A DNA stretch of 64,000 nt from CAVSRC01 sp963762605 (GCA_963762605.1 CAVXLJ010000003.1:124001-188000), one strand, 5' to 3'. Counted from the stretch's first letter, positions 43,904-53,379 are shown. The notes: generated by a model not told the origin, from the letters alone. A program made the numbers and translations.

Positions 43904-45385
43904 GTGGGTTTCGGACGCGACTTCTTTGCGGCGTGTCGGGTTCACGGTGATCGCGTTGCAATCGTGACCGACCGTGAAACAATCACCTATAGCCGCCTGC
44001 TCCAGGAGGTTGCGTTCGTCGCGGCCAATTTCCGCGCAACAGGCGTGACCGCCGGCAGTCTTGTTGGTCTGGCTTTGCAGGATTCGGTCGAAGGTCTCCT
44101 TGCCATCTTAGCTTGCTGGCGATTGTCGGCGACCGCCGCAATGATCGATTTCCGGACGCCGCGAGACCGGCGGCAATCCTTGGCGCGTGACTTCAATCTG
44201 GCGATCGTCTTCGAGAGCGCGCTTGTGCCCGGAGACAGTACCTATCCGAGCGCCGTTTTTGCCCGCGAATGGCGTGTGTCGGGTCCCCCCGGGGATCTTC
44301 CGCCACCGAGCGACGATCGACACCCCGCGTTTCTTCTCACCACGTCCGGTACCACCGGCATGCCAAAAGCCTACGTCCAGACGTACGATGTGCTCGCGGC
44401 GCGCATTGCGGAACGACGGATCTTCATCGACTCCGGTGCGATGCGCTTCCTGACGCCGATGGCGTTGACCTATTCGGCGACCCGCCATCAGATTTTCGGT
44501 TACCTGATGCGTGGCGGGACGGTCCGTCTGGTGCCTCCGCTGTTTTCACCGTCCGAGCTGGCAGAGGAGCTGCTCGGGTTCGGCGCGTCCGGGACGGCGC
44601 TGCCGCCGCCGGTTATTGCCCGCCTTGTCCGCGAGGCCGGTACGAGGCAGGAGCCGCTCTTTGCAAAGCTCACCGTTCTCGCCAGTTTTGGCGGTCCTGC
44701 CCGGGCCGACGACAAGGTGGCCGCGTATCTGAACCTGAGCCCGGGCTACAGAATGGCATATGCCTCCAGCCTCACAGGGATGATCGCGATCCTGTCTGGG
44801 CCCGACGTCCTCAGGAAGCCGGAGACGACCGGACAGACTGCCCCGGGTGTACGGATCGCGGTCATTGACGACGATGGAGCGACCCTGCCACCGGGCGAGA
44901 CCGGCCGGATAAAGGCGTGGACACCCAGCGTCGCACCGATGGTCGTGACACTCGGAGGACAGACCACCGTCGACCAGGGAACCATGGGCGATGGCTGGGG
45001 TATCCCGGGTGACCTCGGTTTCCTCGACAGCGAATCGTTTCTGACGCTCGTCGACCGGCAGGCGGACGTCATTGTCCGGGGCGGCGTCAACGTGGCGCCG
45101 CAGGAACTTGAGAAGCTGATTGCCCGCCATCCGCGCGTCGTCGAAGTCGCGGTGGTCGGCTTTCCGGATGACACGATGGGTCAGGAGATCGCGGCATTCA
45201 TCGTCACCGACGGCGCAACGGTCGACGAATTCAAGCATTTCATGCGTTTAGCCATTGCGCCCGACCGAAGGCCACGCGAAGTCAGACTGGTTCCATCGCT
45301 TCCCTACAACGAACACGGGAAGCTCATGCGGCGCCGGCTCGCCGCGACGCTTTCGCCGCGCTCAGAGCCAAGCGAAACCGGTTAG
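43904..45385 (+). CDS. AMP-dependent synthetase/ligase (stand-alone adenylation enzyme)
   Basis: A 493-residue ANL-superfamily enzyme that activates a carboxylate as acyl-AMP. Motifs: A3 LLTTSGTTGMPK (about 144-155), GETGRIKAW, A7 GDLGFLDSESFLTLVDRQ, A8 RQADVIVRGGVNVAPQELE and the C-terminal catalytic lysine in YNEHGKLMRRR (about 473). The position expected for the A5 YGxTE motif reads YASSLTGM, an unusual pocket, so substrate is unpredictable. Because a carrier protein lies just upstream, the acyl group probably goes to that carrier rather than to CoA. Its 3' end overlaps the convergent TctA gene by 24 bases. GTG start. Confidence 0.85.
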   Translation: MGFGRDFFAACRVHGDRVAIVTDRETITYSRLLQEVAFVAANFRATGVTAGSLVGLALQDSVEGLLAILACWRLSATAAMIDFRTPRDRRQSLARDFNLAIVFESALVPGDSTYPSAVFAREWRVSGPPGDLPPPSDDRHPAFLLTTSGTTGMPKAYVQTYDVLAARIAERRIFIDSGAMRFLTPMALTYSATRHQIFGYLMRGGTVRLVPPLFSPSELAEELLGFGASGTALPPPVIARLVREAGTRQEPLFAKLTVLASFGGPARADDKVAAYLNLSPGYRMAYASSLTGMIAILSGPDVLRKPETTGQTAPGVRIAVIDDDGATLPPGETGRIKAWTPSVAPMVVTLGGQTTVDQGTMGDGWGIPGDLGFLDSESFLTLVDRQADVIVRGGVNVAPQELEKLIARHPRVVEVAVVGFPDDTMGQEIAAFIVTDGATVDEFKHFMRLAIAPDRRPREVRLVPSLPYNEHGKLMRRRLAATLSPRSEPSETG

Positions 45386-47344
45386 TGCCCCCAGCCATGG
45401 CCGCGGCCACGGCTGTGACACCAGCACGTCAAAGACCCCCGCGATCACCAACGCGACGCCGGCGGCGACCGCCAGGGTCGTGGCCGGACGTCGCTCGCCC
45501 GCAACGACCAGGGCGGCTATCAGGAAGACGACGCTTCCGACAATGTGCCCACCGCCGAGGATGGCAAAAGCGAGCGCGACACAGGCAGCGACAATTATTG
45601 CGTAGGCGCGGAAGACGGGCACGGACGACGGTGTCCATTCACCGGGCGGCACGACAGCCACGCCGCGGGGAGTGGTACTGACTTCCGGGTGCCAGATGCA
45701 CCAGCCGCTGCGGACTACGATGAACAGGCAGAAGAGGGCCAACAAGCCAGCCGCGATCGACGGGAACAAACCGGCACCGGTCGGAAACTGCGTGGCCGTC
45801 ACAAGGGCAGCCATGGCAACGACTGCGACCGCTCCGGCAAAGAGCGCATCGGGTAGCGGCTTCGGCTGCACCATCGATTGCCCGCGTGCGCGTCGCCAAT
45901 GGCTCACCTGCCGCAGCATGTTGATCAAGCCGACGCCGAGGATCGCAATGACCAGCGGACGAGCCAGCCAGCTCCAACCGGCGATTTGATAGGAAAGGAA
46001 AAAGTACTTCTCCAGGCTCGGCCCGAGCACGAACCCGAGGGCAAAAGCCGCGCGCGGCCAGTTAAGCTCCTTCATCGCCATGCCGAGCACTCCGAGTGTG
46101 ATCAGCACGACAAAATCGAAGGCACTCATGTTGTTTTGGAAAGAGCCGACGACGATGAACGTCACGACCACCGGCACCACTATGCCGGCGGGCACGCGCG
46201 CAACCCCGGCCAGCGGCCGCGTCAGAACAAGGCAGATGGCTGCGCCGAGAACGTTGGCGACTGCAATGGTGAACACCATGGCGATGGTGATTGAAGCGTT
46301 CTTGCCGAGCATGTCGGGACCAGGGACGAGGCCCTGGATGACGAAAGCGCCGAGCAGCAGCGCCATCGATGCCGAGCCGGGAACGCCGAAAGCGATCGTC
46401 GGGATGAGCGAGCCGCCTTCTTTGGCGTTGTTGGCACTCTCCGGAGCGATGACGCCGCGAACATTGCCCTGACCAAAGGGCGGTCCGCCGCCGGGACGGC
46501 GCGCGGCGTGACCGTATGCGATCCAGTCGACAACGGCCACGCCGACGCCCGGAACAGCGCCGAGAAATGCGCCCATCGAACTGCAGCGCAGTACCAGTGG
46601 CAGTTGCCGCAAGGTGTCGGTCATGCCGTGCCACATACCCGATACGCTCGGTGGCGTAGAATTGCCTTGCACGGAGCCGCGGACGAGAAGCGCCCCCAAC
46701 TCAGGCAAGCCGAACAGGCCAAGAAAGACAACAACAATCGGCAGTCCCTGCCAGAAATAGACCTGCCCAAAGGTCCACCGGTCGAAGCCGGTCTGATCGC
46801 CGATGCCGACGAAGGACAGGAGTAGCCCCAGCATCGCTGCGGCAAAGCCCTTCGCCGGTTGGCTGCCCGCGATCATGGCAACGATCGAAAGGCCAAATGC
46901 GCTGATGGCGAAGAAGTCTGGCGTCTTCAGAAGGAGGACCAACGGCCGCATGACCGGTATCGTTGCGGCCAGCACAAAGGCGCCAAATACACCACCGATC
47001 AGAGACGCCGAGTAGGCGGCCCCCAGAGCCCGTGCCGCTTCGCCCTTCTTGGCCATGGCGTGCCCGTCGAGGACCGTCGCGGCCGCGCCGACAGTCCCAG
47101 GAAGGCCGAAAAGAACCGCCGGGATCGTGTCGGAGGTTGTCGTCACCGAGCCCATGCCAAGCAGCAGGGCAAACGCCGCGTAGGGATCTAGGTGGTAGGT
47201 CAGCGGGATCAGCAGCGCCATGCCAAAGATGCCACCGATCCCGGGGATCACGCCTACAATCAGGCCGGAGAGGACCCCGCACGTCACCATCAGGAGATGG
47301 AAGGGTTGCCCGACCTCGACGAGCGCAGTGACGAACTCGTGCAC
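45362..47344 (-). CDS. tctA: Tripartite tricarboxylate transporter, TctA-TctB fusion
   Basis: A 660-residue inner-membrane protein. Residues 1 to about 500 are the large TctA permease with GVIPGIGGIFGMALLIPLT, the internal repeat AVPGVGVAVVDWIAYG and GGSLIPTIAFGVPGSASMA, and ten or more membrane helices. The C-terminal 150 residues, after a charged HWRRARGQSMVQPK linker, are a TctB-like four-helix unit that is normally a separate protein. The system imports citrate-like or other carboxylates using an ion gradient and the binding protein encoded next to it at 47367. Confidence 0.9.
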   Translation of the reverse strand: MHEFVTALVEVGQPFHLLMVTCGVLSGLIVGVIPGIGGIFGMALLIPLTYHLDPYAAFALLLGMGSVTTTSDTIPAVLFGLPGTVGAAATVLDGHAMAKKGEAARALGAAYSASLIGGVFGAFVLAATIPVMRPLVLLLKTPDFFAISAFGLSIVAMIAGSQPAKGFAAAMLGLLLSFVGIGDQTGFDRWTFGQVYFWQGLPIVVVFLGLFGLPELGALLVRGSVQGNSTPPSVSGMWHGMTDTLRQLPLVLRCSSMGAFLGAVPGVGVAVVDWIAYGHAARRPGGGPPFGQGNVRGVIAPESANNAKEGGSLIPTIAFGVPGSASMALLLGAFVIQGLVPGPDMLGKNASITIAMVFTIAVANVLGAAICLVLTRPLAGVARVPAGIVVPVVVTFIVVGSFQNNMSAFDFVVLITLGVLGMAMKELNWPRAAFALGFVLGPSLEKYFFLSYQIAGWSWLARPLVIAILGVGLINMLRQVSHWRRARGQSMVQPKPLPDALFAGAVAVVAMAALVTATQFPTGAGLFPSIAAGLLALFCLFIVVRSGWCIWHPEVSTTPRGVAVVPPGEWTPSSVPVFRAYAIIVAACVALAFAILGGGHIVGSVVFLIAALVVAGERRPATTLAVAAGVALVIAGVFDVLVSQPWPRPWLGALTGFAWL

Positions 47345-47366
47345 GCCTGTTTCCGACCGTGGCCTT

Positions 47367-48365
47367 CTATTTCGCGATCGCTTGCGCGGCTGCCAGAACG
47401 GCGTCGCTGGCGTTCAGTTGCTCCTTCACGATTTCGGTCATTTCAGCGCCGCCGGTCGGCGACAGGGAAAACTCGCCCAAGGCATTGGCGGCGGCGACGA
47501 AGCCCGGATCCGCAGTCATCGCGCTGTAGGCCTTGCGAAGAATATCGACAGTCTCCTCTGGCGTCTTCGGCGGAACCATCAGCGGATAACCGATGTCGCG
47601 CGCCGCCTCAACGAACTCGGCGGCTTTGCGGGTGACAGGATCCTTTATCATGGCCGAAAACCGGGGAACATCGGCTGCCTCCGGGGGCGTATTGGAACCA
47701 AGGCGCCCGATTATGTTGACGCCATCCAGCATGTTGCGCCTTTTCAGATCGGTAATTGATGCCGAGCAGTGACCAGCGATCTCACCCCTCGCCATCGCAA
47801 GCTCGATCTCTGCTACTCCGGAGAAACCAGTCACGATATCGAACTTGGCCTTGAGGCCGTTCTTGACAATGGCTGCGAGTTGGTAAGTCTGGCTGTTCTT
47901 CGACGACGCCCCGATGTGGAAGTCGCTGTTGAGGAACTTCTCCATCGTGTCGATGCCGGAAGCCTTGCTGGTTGCACAATAACCGGGCTCGCTTGAGAGC
48001 GCGCCAAGCCATACGATTGTCGACGGATCAAAATCGACATTGTTGGGGTTCAGCACCTTGGCAAACGCAATGTTCTGGCTGATGGATGCTATGACGCTGC
48101 CGTCGGCCGGCTCGTCGCCCATCATCAGCTTGGCAAGCTTGAGACTGCCTCCGCCGGGAACGTTCTGAACGATGATTTCCGGGTTGCCGGGAAGAAACTT
48201 CCCGAGATACTGGGCGATCAGGCGGGATGACACGTCGTAGGTGCCACCCGCGCCGTACCCGACCTTCAGCGTGATCTGTTTCGCATCGAAAGCGTGTGCC
48301 GATAGCGCCGAAGCCAAGGAAACGACCAATGCCAGCAGACCAATCCTGGGTACGGATTTGCCCAT
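47367..48365 (-). CDS. tctC: Tripartite tricarboxylate transporter substrate-binding protein (TctC/Bug family)
   Basis: A 332-residue periplasmic binding protein with signal peptide (GLLALVVSLASALSAHA). The mature part has KVGYGAGGTYDVSSRLIAQ, IIVQNVPGGGSLKLAKLM and SQTYQLAAIVKNGL, typical of Bug proteins that bind carboxylates through two backbone loops. It lies 22 bases upstream of the TctA-TctB fusion on the same strand, the normal operon order. The ligand is unknown. The 285-base gap to the divergent gene at 48651 should hold its promoter; no regulator gene adjoins. Confidence 0.9.
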   Translation of the reverse strand: MGKSVPRIGLLALVVSLASALSAHAFDAKQITLKVGYGAGGTYDVSSRLIAQYLGKFLPGNPEIIVQNVPGGGSLKLAKLMMGDEPADGSVIASISQNIAFAKVLNPNNVDFDPSTIVWLGALSSEPGYCATSKASGIDTMEKFLNSDFHIGASSKNSQTYQLAAIVKNGLKAKFDIVTGFSGVAEIELAMARGEIAGHCSASITDLKRRNMLDGVNIIGRLGSNTPPEAADVPRFSAMIKDPVTRKAAEFVEAARDIGYPLMVPPKTPEETVDILRKAYSAMTADPGFVAAANALGEFSLSPTGGAEMTEIVKEQLNASDAVLAAAQAIAK

Positions 48366-48650
48366 TCTATCTCCTCCACTAGATCTTGCAGGATCACCAG
48401 ACGCCCAATGGAAGATAGTACATGTTGACCGCCGTCAAGGAAACCTGTTTCAATTGTTGATATGCGCCCGGTGTGTTGCGCGGAGCCGAAGTTGGCCTCG
48501 CTCAACACATGGTAGACTCTCCAGACGCGCCAGAGCGCAACGCCGGACCCGCCCACCGACGAGGAACCGAGGCCTTTCTTTCTTCCGAAATCGTTCGCGG
48601 GCCAGACAACCGATGCGCCTCGCGATCCAGTTTGCGTCTGGATACCGCTT

Positions 48651-49511
48651 ATGAAAGTTGAAGCCATGCTTGATGTGCTTTCGACTCTTGACGCGATTTC
48701 CAAGGCCCGAAGCGAGAAAGACTACTATGACATCGCTCTCAAGTTGATCCGTTATGCCGCACCACTCGAAATTGCCGCACTTGTGGACGACAGCGCAGTC
48801 ACTTACGAGCCGTTCAAAGACTGGCTTTCGAGGCTTTATGCCGATCTGACGCAGGACAATCCCCGGCTTGCGCGGTTTGACCATCATTTGATTCCAGGTG
48901 GCCTGTCGTTCTACACCGGTGGTAGCCCGAACAAGAGCAAAACCCTTATCATCGCTTTTTGCACAGGGACGTATGACCTCAGTGCTCCGACCTCACTGGT
49001 GCTTCAATATTTTTCGGAGATCACGCACGATGTGCTCGTGATTCGTGATGCGAAGGCTGTTGGCTTCACCGAGGGTGTTCCGGGATATGCAAGTCCGCTC
49101 ACTGCTGCGATTGATCGTTTACGGGTGGATTTTAGCACGGACAGCTATGCGGGAATCCGATGCTTTGGCACCAGTGGCGGCGGAGCCCCGGCCTTATTGA
49201 CCGGTACGCTCCTTGGAGCGCAACGGTCCGTGTCCATTTGCGGGGGACCACCCGCGTCTGGACCACGCGGGAAGACGCCGGGCTCCCTGGACTTGGAGCG
49301 CGCTCTTCGAAACTGCGTCACCGATCCAGTACGAACGATTGCTGCTTTCGCAGAAAACCATAGCGGTGACGCGATCAAAGCTCGCGGTCTGGCGCGCCTG
49401 GTCGACCTGACCCTCATGCCGGTCCCCAATCTCGCGGAACACAACATCCTCAAGCCGCTCCTCCGACGAGGAGACCTCGCCGGGTTTTTCAAGTCCATCG
49501 GCCTCACATAA
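48651..49511 (+). CDS. Alpha/beta-hydrolase-like protein, function unknown
   Basis: A 286-residue protein without signal peptide or membrane segments. The central LIIAFCTGTYDLSAP resembles an oxyanion-loop strand, and GIRCFGTSGGGAPALLTG carries a GxSxG-type nucleophile elbow; a possible late His is in PNLAEHNIL. Overall similarity to known hydrolases is low. The codon use is less GC-rich than the core. Divergent from tctC and near the carrier/ligase pair, it might act as a thioesterase or acyl hydrolase there, but this is only positional inference. Confidence 0.6.
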   Translation: MKVEAMLDVLSTLDAISKARSEKDYYDIALKLIRYAAPLEIAALVDDSAVTYEPFKDWLSRLYADLTQDNPRLARFDHHLIPGGLSFYTGGSPNKSKTLIIAFCTGTYDLSAPTSLVLQYFSEITHDVLVIRDAKAVGFTEGVPGYASPLTAAIDRLRVDFSTDSYAGIRCFGTSGGGAPALLTGTLLGAQRSVSICGGPPASGPRGKTPGSLDLERALRNCVTDPVRTIAAFAENHSGDAIKARGLARLVDLTLMPVPNLAEHNILKPLLRRGDLAGFFKSIGLT

Positions 49512-49676
49512 CGCGAGCTGGTCAGATGCGATCGGTCTCGTCCGCTATTGGCGGATTTTGTTGAAAAAGGCGGTGGTTGAAGTGGCTGAGTCTCGCTGAT
49601 TCAGTGCTGCTGGAGAGCACGTGTTGATTTCCGTTGAGAAGTGACCCGGCATTTCCGCCGAGAAGTGACCCGCCTG

Positions 49677-50489
49677 TCATGTATCTTTCGGCTGTGGTGC
49701 GACGGTCGATGCCCTGTTTTTCTCCTTCCTGGTTTTAGCGTGGTGGGCCGAACTGTTTTTGAACCGGAAGCTGTCGTTTCCGGTCTCGAGGATGTGGCAG
49801 TGGTGGGTCAGCCGGTCGAGCAATGCGGTCGTCATCTTGGCATCGCCGAACACGCTGGCCCATTCGCTGAAGCTCAAGTTGGTGGTGATGATGACGCTGG
49901 TGCGCTCGTAGAGCTTGCTTAGGAGATGGAACAGGAGAGCGCCGCCGGATGCACTGAACGGCAGGTAGCCGAGTTCGTCGAGGATGACGAGATCGGAGTG
50001 GACGAGACGGTTGGCGATCTGTCCGGATCTGCCTTGTGCCTTCTCCTGCTCGAGCGCGTTGACGAGGTCGACTGTCGAGAAGAAGCGGACTCGCCTGCGG
50101 TGGTGCTCAATGGCCTGCACGCTGATGGCGGTCGCGACGTGGGTCTTTCCCGTGCCGGGCCCGCCGACCAAGACGATGTTGTTGGCCTCGTCGATAAACT
50201 CGCAGCGATGGAGCTGGCGCACGAGCGCCTCGTTGATCTCGCTGCTTGAGAAGTCGAAGCCGTTCAGATCGCGGTAGGCCGGGAAGCGCGCCGCCTTGAG
50301 CTGGTAGGCCACCGACCTGACCTCCCGTTCAGCCGTTTCGGCCTTGAGGAGCTGGGACAGGATCGGAATGGCGGCTGCAAAGGCGGGGGAGCCTTGTTCG
50401 GTCAACTCGCCAACGGCCTGGGCCATGCCGTGCATCTTGAGGCTCCTGAGCATGATGACGATGGCGCCGCTGGCGGGATCATGAGCCAT
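49677..50489 (-). CDS. istB: IS21-family helper ATPase IstB
   Basis: A 270-residue AAA+ ATPase that assists the IstA transposase in target selection. Walker A LVGGPGTGKTHVATAI (about residues 107-122), Walker B DLVILDELGYLPF and the sensor IITTNLSFSEW are complete. The start overlaps the istA end by 11 bases. No sign of decay, so the element may be active. Confidence 0.95.
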   Translation of the reverse strand: MAHDPASGAIVIMLRSLKMHGMAQAVGELTEQGSPAFAAAIPILSQLLKAETAEREVRSVAYQLKAARFPAYRDLNGFDFSSSEINEALVRQLHRCEFIDEANNIVLVGGPGTGKTHVATAISVQAIEHHRRRVRFFSTVDLVNALEQEKAQGRSGQIANRLVHSDLVILDELGYLPFSASGGALLFHLLSKLYERTSVIITTNLSFSEWASVFGDAKMTTALLDRLTHHCHILETGNDSFRFKNSSAHHAKTRKEKNRASTVAPQPKDT

Positions 50490-52008
50490 GACGCGCCTCC
50501 GCCGTCTTCCTCAGGGCGTCGTAGCGCTCGACATTGGCCTGCGGCTCATTGGTGAGCGTCAAAGCCTGAGGCGCATCGACGGTCGGCGGCAGGAGGGGTT
50601 TGCCGTCAACCAGCCTGTGAAGCAGGTTGAGCACATGCATCTTTGTCGGAACGCCTGCCTCGAGCGCCAACTCGACGGCCGAGAGGACAGCCTGTTCATT
50701 GTGCTGGAGGACGAGCGCCAGGATATCGACCATTTCGCGATCGCCGCCTGGCTTCCTGAGGAGATGCTGCTGCAACGTCCTGAAGGCGTCGGGGAGTTCG
50801 GCAAAGGGTGCACCGTTGCGAAGAGCGCCAGGCTTGCGCTGAACGACCGCCAGGTAATGCCGCCAGTCGTAAACCGTCTGTCCGGGCCGATCATGAGACC
50901 GGTCGATGATGCGCCGGTGCTCGCAGATCATCTGGCCTTCTGCCGCGACGACGATCCTCTCCGGATAGACACGCAGGCTCACCGGCCGGTTGGCGAACGA
51001 CGCCGGAACGCTGTAGCGGTTGCGCTCCAGATGGACGAGGCAGGTCGGAGAGACCCGTTTGGTGTATTCCACAAAGCCGTCGAATGGACGTGATGCCGGC
51101 ATGAGGGCCTGAGCTTCCTCGGCCCAGACATCAGCGATGGTCCCACGCATTTGCCCATGCAACGTCTGCCGCCAAAGCTCAAGGCAGCGGCTCTCCAGCC
51201 ATTCGTTCAGGGCTTCCAGAGAAGGAACGCGCGGCATCGGCTGCCAGAGCCGGTGGCGAGCATCCTGGACGTTCTTCTCGACCTGTCCCTTCTCCCAACC
51301 GGATGCCGGATTGCAGAACTCAGGCTCGAAGAGGTAGTGGCTGGCCATTGCCAGGAAGCGAGCGTTGACATCGCGCTCCTTGCCGTGCCCGACCCTGTCG
51401 ATGGCGGTCTTCATGTTGTCGTAGATGCCGCGGCGGGGAACGCCACCAAAGACGCGGAAGGCGTGATTGTGGGCGTCGAACAGCATCTCATGCGTCTGTA
51501 GAGGATAAGCCCGCACGATGAAGGCGCGGCTGTAGCTCAGCTTCGTATGGGCCACCTGCAGCTTGACGCGCTCGTTGCCGACGATCGCCCAGTCCTCGGA
51601 CCAGTCGAACTGGAACGCTTCGCCGGGTTCAAAGGCAAGCGGAACGAATGTCCCCCGGCCCGACGTCTGCAACTCTCTTTGCCGATCGGCTTTCCAATCC
51701 CGGGCAAACGCCGCGACACGATTGTAGGAGCCGTCATAGCCGAGGCTCACCAGGTCGGCATGCAACTGCTTGACGGTCCGCCTCTGCTTGCGGGGTTTGT
51801 TGACTTCCGCCTTCAGCCAGACCGACAACCGGTCGGCGAAGGGGTCGAGCTTGCTGGGCCGGTCGGGAACCTTGAACTTCGGCTCCACGTCTTCGGAGCG
51901 CAGATATTTGCGGACCGTGTTCCGGGATAGGCCAGTCCGGCGCGAGATCGCCAGGATCGATAGATGCTCTCGAAAATACCAGCGTCGGATAACGCTCAAT
52001 AACGCCAT
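50479..52008 (-). CDS. istA: IS21-family transposase IstA
   Basis: A 509-residue DDE transposase. N-terminal helix-turn-helix SILAISRRTGLSRNTVRKYL, then the retroviral-integrase-like core with Asp in EAFQFDWSEDW, Asp in RRGIYDNMKTA and Glu in SGWEKGQVEKNV. ATG 52008 has GGAG eight bases upstream and is preferred over the in-frame TTG at 52056. Confidence 0.95.
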   Translation of the reverse strand: MALLSVIRRWYFREHLSILAISRRTGLSRNTVRKYLRSEDVEPKFKVPDRPSKLDPFADRLSVWLKAEVNKPRKQRRTVKQLHADLVSLGYDGSYNRVAAFARDWKADRQRELQTSGRGTFVPLAFEPGEAFQFDWSEDWAIVGNERVKLQVAHTKLSYSRAFIVRAYPLQTHEMLFDAHNHAFRVFGGVPRRGIYDNMKTAIDRVGHGKERDVNARFLAMASHYLFEPEFCNPASGWEKGQVEKNVQDARHRLWQPMPRVPSLEALNEWLESRCLELWRQTLHGQMRGTIADVWAEEAQALMPASRPFDGFVEYTKRVSPTCLVHLERNRYSVPASFANRPVSLRVYPERIVVAAEGQMICEHRRIIDRSHDRPGQTVYDWRHYLAVVQRKPGALRNGAPFAELPDAFRTLQQHLLRKPGGDREMVDILALVLQHNEQAVLSAVELALEAGVPTKMHVLNLLHRLVDGKPLLPPTVDAPQALTLTNEPQANVERYDALRKTAEARHGS

Positions 52009-52120
52009 GTCGATCACTCCATAGCCCCCGCTCAAGACAAGCAGGGTGGGGTTCAAACATGGGTCACTTCTCGCCGGAAATATCCCTCAACTACGGGTCA
52101 CTTCTCGCTGGAATTCAACA

Positions 52121-52815
52121 TCGTCCTGCCAAACGACTCTTCGCGACCGCCTCGCGGGTTATCTCCCGAGCGAGCGCTCAGGAGGTGGGGAGATGCCAAC
52201 GCGCTCGCGGCGATGAGGGAATATGCGGACGGGAATCCGTGGTTGCCTCAGCCGGCTAGCAACATGGGACCTGTGACGGAATACATGATTGCCAGAGGGG
52301 CAGCGGAGGATTCGCTTCTTGCCCAATTAAGGAAGGCGGATCTCATTGCAAGCGCAGTCCCTGAGTACGTCGAGCGGCGCGTGGTTCTTGATCCGTCGCT
52401 CTTCGACGTGATGCATATCAACTATGAATTCGAAGAAGTCGTCGGCTTGGGTCGTAGTTACAAAGCACCGGAGATATTCGAACCCACCAGCGTGCCCGCA
52501 AATATCCGCAAAGTGCCTGGGTGGCTGACGATGCTGCTTAAGGGCGCGCGCGCCGAGTTCCAGCCTGACGCCGACTACAGGCACCTTACGCTGAATGGAC
52601 GCTCCTTCACCCTTGGCGATACCCAGGCGAAGGTGGTCGGCGCTCTGCACCGAGCGCAGAAAGCCGGTTTCCCCTGGGTGCATGGCAAAACCCTGCTCGC
52701 GGAGGCAGGATCAAAGTCCAGGACCATTGGCGATCTCTTCAAGTCCCAACCCGACTGGCGTGAGTTAATCGATTCGGACAGGCAGGGTCGATATCGGCCT
52801 AACCTTACCGACTGA
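52121..52815 (+). pseudogene. 5'-truncated protein with winged-helix-like C-terminus, interrupted at the IS21 end
   Basis: The reading frame stays open from the IS21 border (PNDSSRPPRGLSPERALRRW), through an internal ATG at 52213, to a stop at 52815, so an upstream part was probably removed by the IS or a rearrangement. The remaining ~230 codons contain a C-terminal LTLNGRSFTLGDTQAKVVGA and SKSRTIGDLFKSQPDWRELI that look like a winged helix, ending RYRPNLTD. No function assigned. The internal ATG has no good ribosome binding site. The next genes are mobile-element-associated. Confidence 0.55.
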
Positions 52816-52975
52816 CTGATCCGCATTCCGTCCGCACCTGATCCGACACTGGGGCCGCGGACATCCACATCGCGCGATTCCACGAACGCTGACCAAAGCC
52901 CGACCCCAGCCGGACGACAGCCACTGCGCTGGCGCCGAAGCTCCACCGAGTACACCGGAGCATTGGAGCGAACCC

Positions 52976-53182
52976 GTGAACCGCCATATCAATGAAGTCG
53001 AACTCTCGGAGCGGGTCTGCCTGAGCGTTCGCACGTTGCAGCGCTGGCGGTGGCAGGGTCTCGGCCCACGCTATCTCAAACTCGGCGGGCGGGTTGTCTA
53101 TCGCCTGGCGGATGTGGAGGCCTGGGAGGAGGCCCAGCTGCGTGGCGGCAGCACCAAGAGCATAAAGGCGACGGGCGTGTGA
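52976..53182 (+). CDS. AlpA/excisionase-type helix-turn-helix protein
   Basis: A 68-residue MerR-like DNA-binding protein of the HTH_17 type: LSERVCLSVRTLQRWRWQG, then RYLKLGGRVVYRLADVEAWE. Such proteins control excision or expression of integrated elements. GTG start with GGAG about six bases upstream. Its stop overlaps the next start (GTGTGA), showing a small operon of mobile-element genes. Confidence 0.8.
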   Translation: MNRHINEVELSERVCLSVRTLQRWRWQGLGPRYLKLGGRVVYRLADVEAWEEAQLRGGSTKSIKATGV

Positions 53183-53379
53183 GCGCTCAAAGCCACATAA
53201 CGCGTGCCACGGACGCCCGCGACGGGATCGCCGAGATCGGAGAGATCCTGGCGCTGGGGCTGGTCCGGCTGAAGGCACGGAAGTCAAGCAAAACCACCAT
53301 TCCCGACGGAGAAAGCTCGCTTGAACCTGTCGCCCACCAGAGCGGTGATGCCAACCCGGAGAGGATGGGGAATGGGTGA
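53179..53379 (+). CDS. Small conserved mobile-element protein of unknown function
   Basis: A 66-residue frame from GTG 53179, overlapping the previous stop: HITRATDARDGIAEIGEILA then LGLVRLKARKSSK and a hydrophilic end. The DARDGIAEIGEILALGLVRL-type core is one I recognise as recurring next to DUF2924 and serine recombinase genes in alphaproteobacteria; function unknown. Its stop overlaps the start of the DUF2924 fragment. Confidence 0.65.
   Translation: MSAQSHITRATDARDGIAEIGEILALGLVRLKARKSSKTTIPDGESSLEPVAHQSGDANPERMGNG

Larger units (their letters stand above)
49622..52120 (-). mobile_element. IS21-family insertion sequence
   Basis: About 2.5 kb with terminal repeats: the left end begins TGTTGATTTCC and the right end, read on the other strand, TGTTGAATTCC, each followed by the shared GAGAAGTGACCC. 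A second inner copy of the GAGAAGTGACCC box is present at both ends, as is usual for IS21. It encodes istA and istB on the minus strand. The bases outside the two ends do not match, so no target duplication is visible, suggesting rearrangement after insertion. Confidence 0.9.

Noticed and set aside
49615..52127. Target-site duplication around the IS21 element
   Set aside because: The bases just outside the two ends (GAGCACG on the left, TCGTCCT on the right) do not match at any 4-8 base length I tried.
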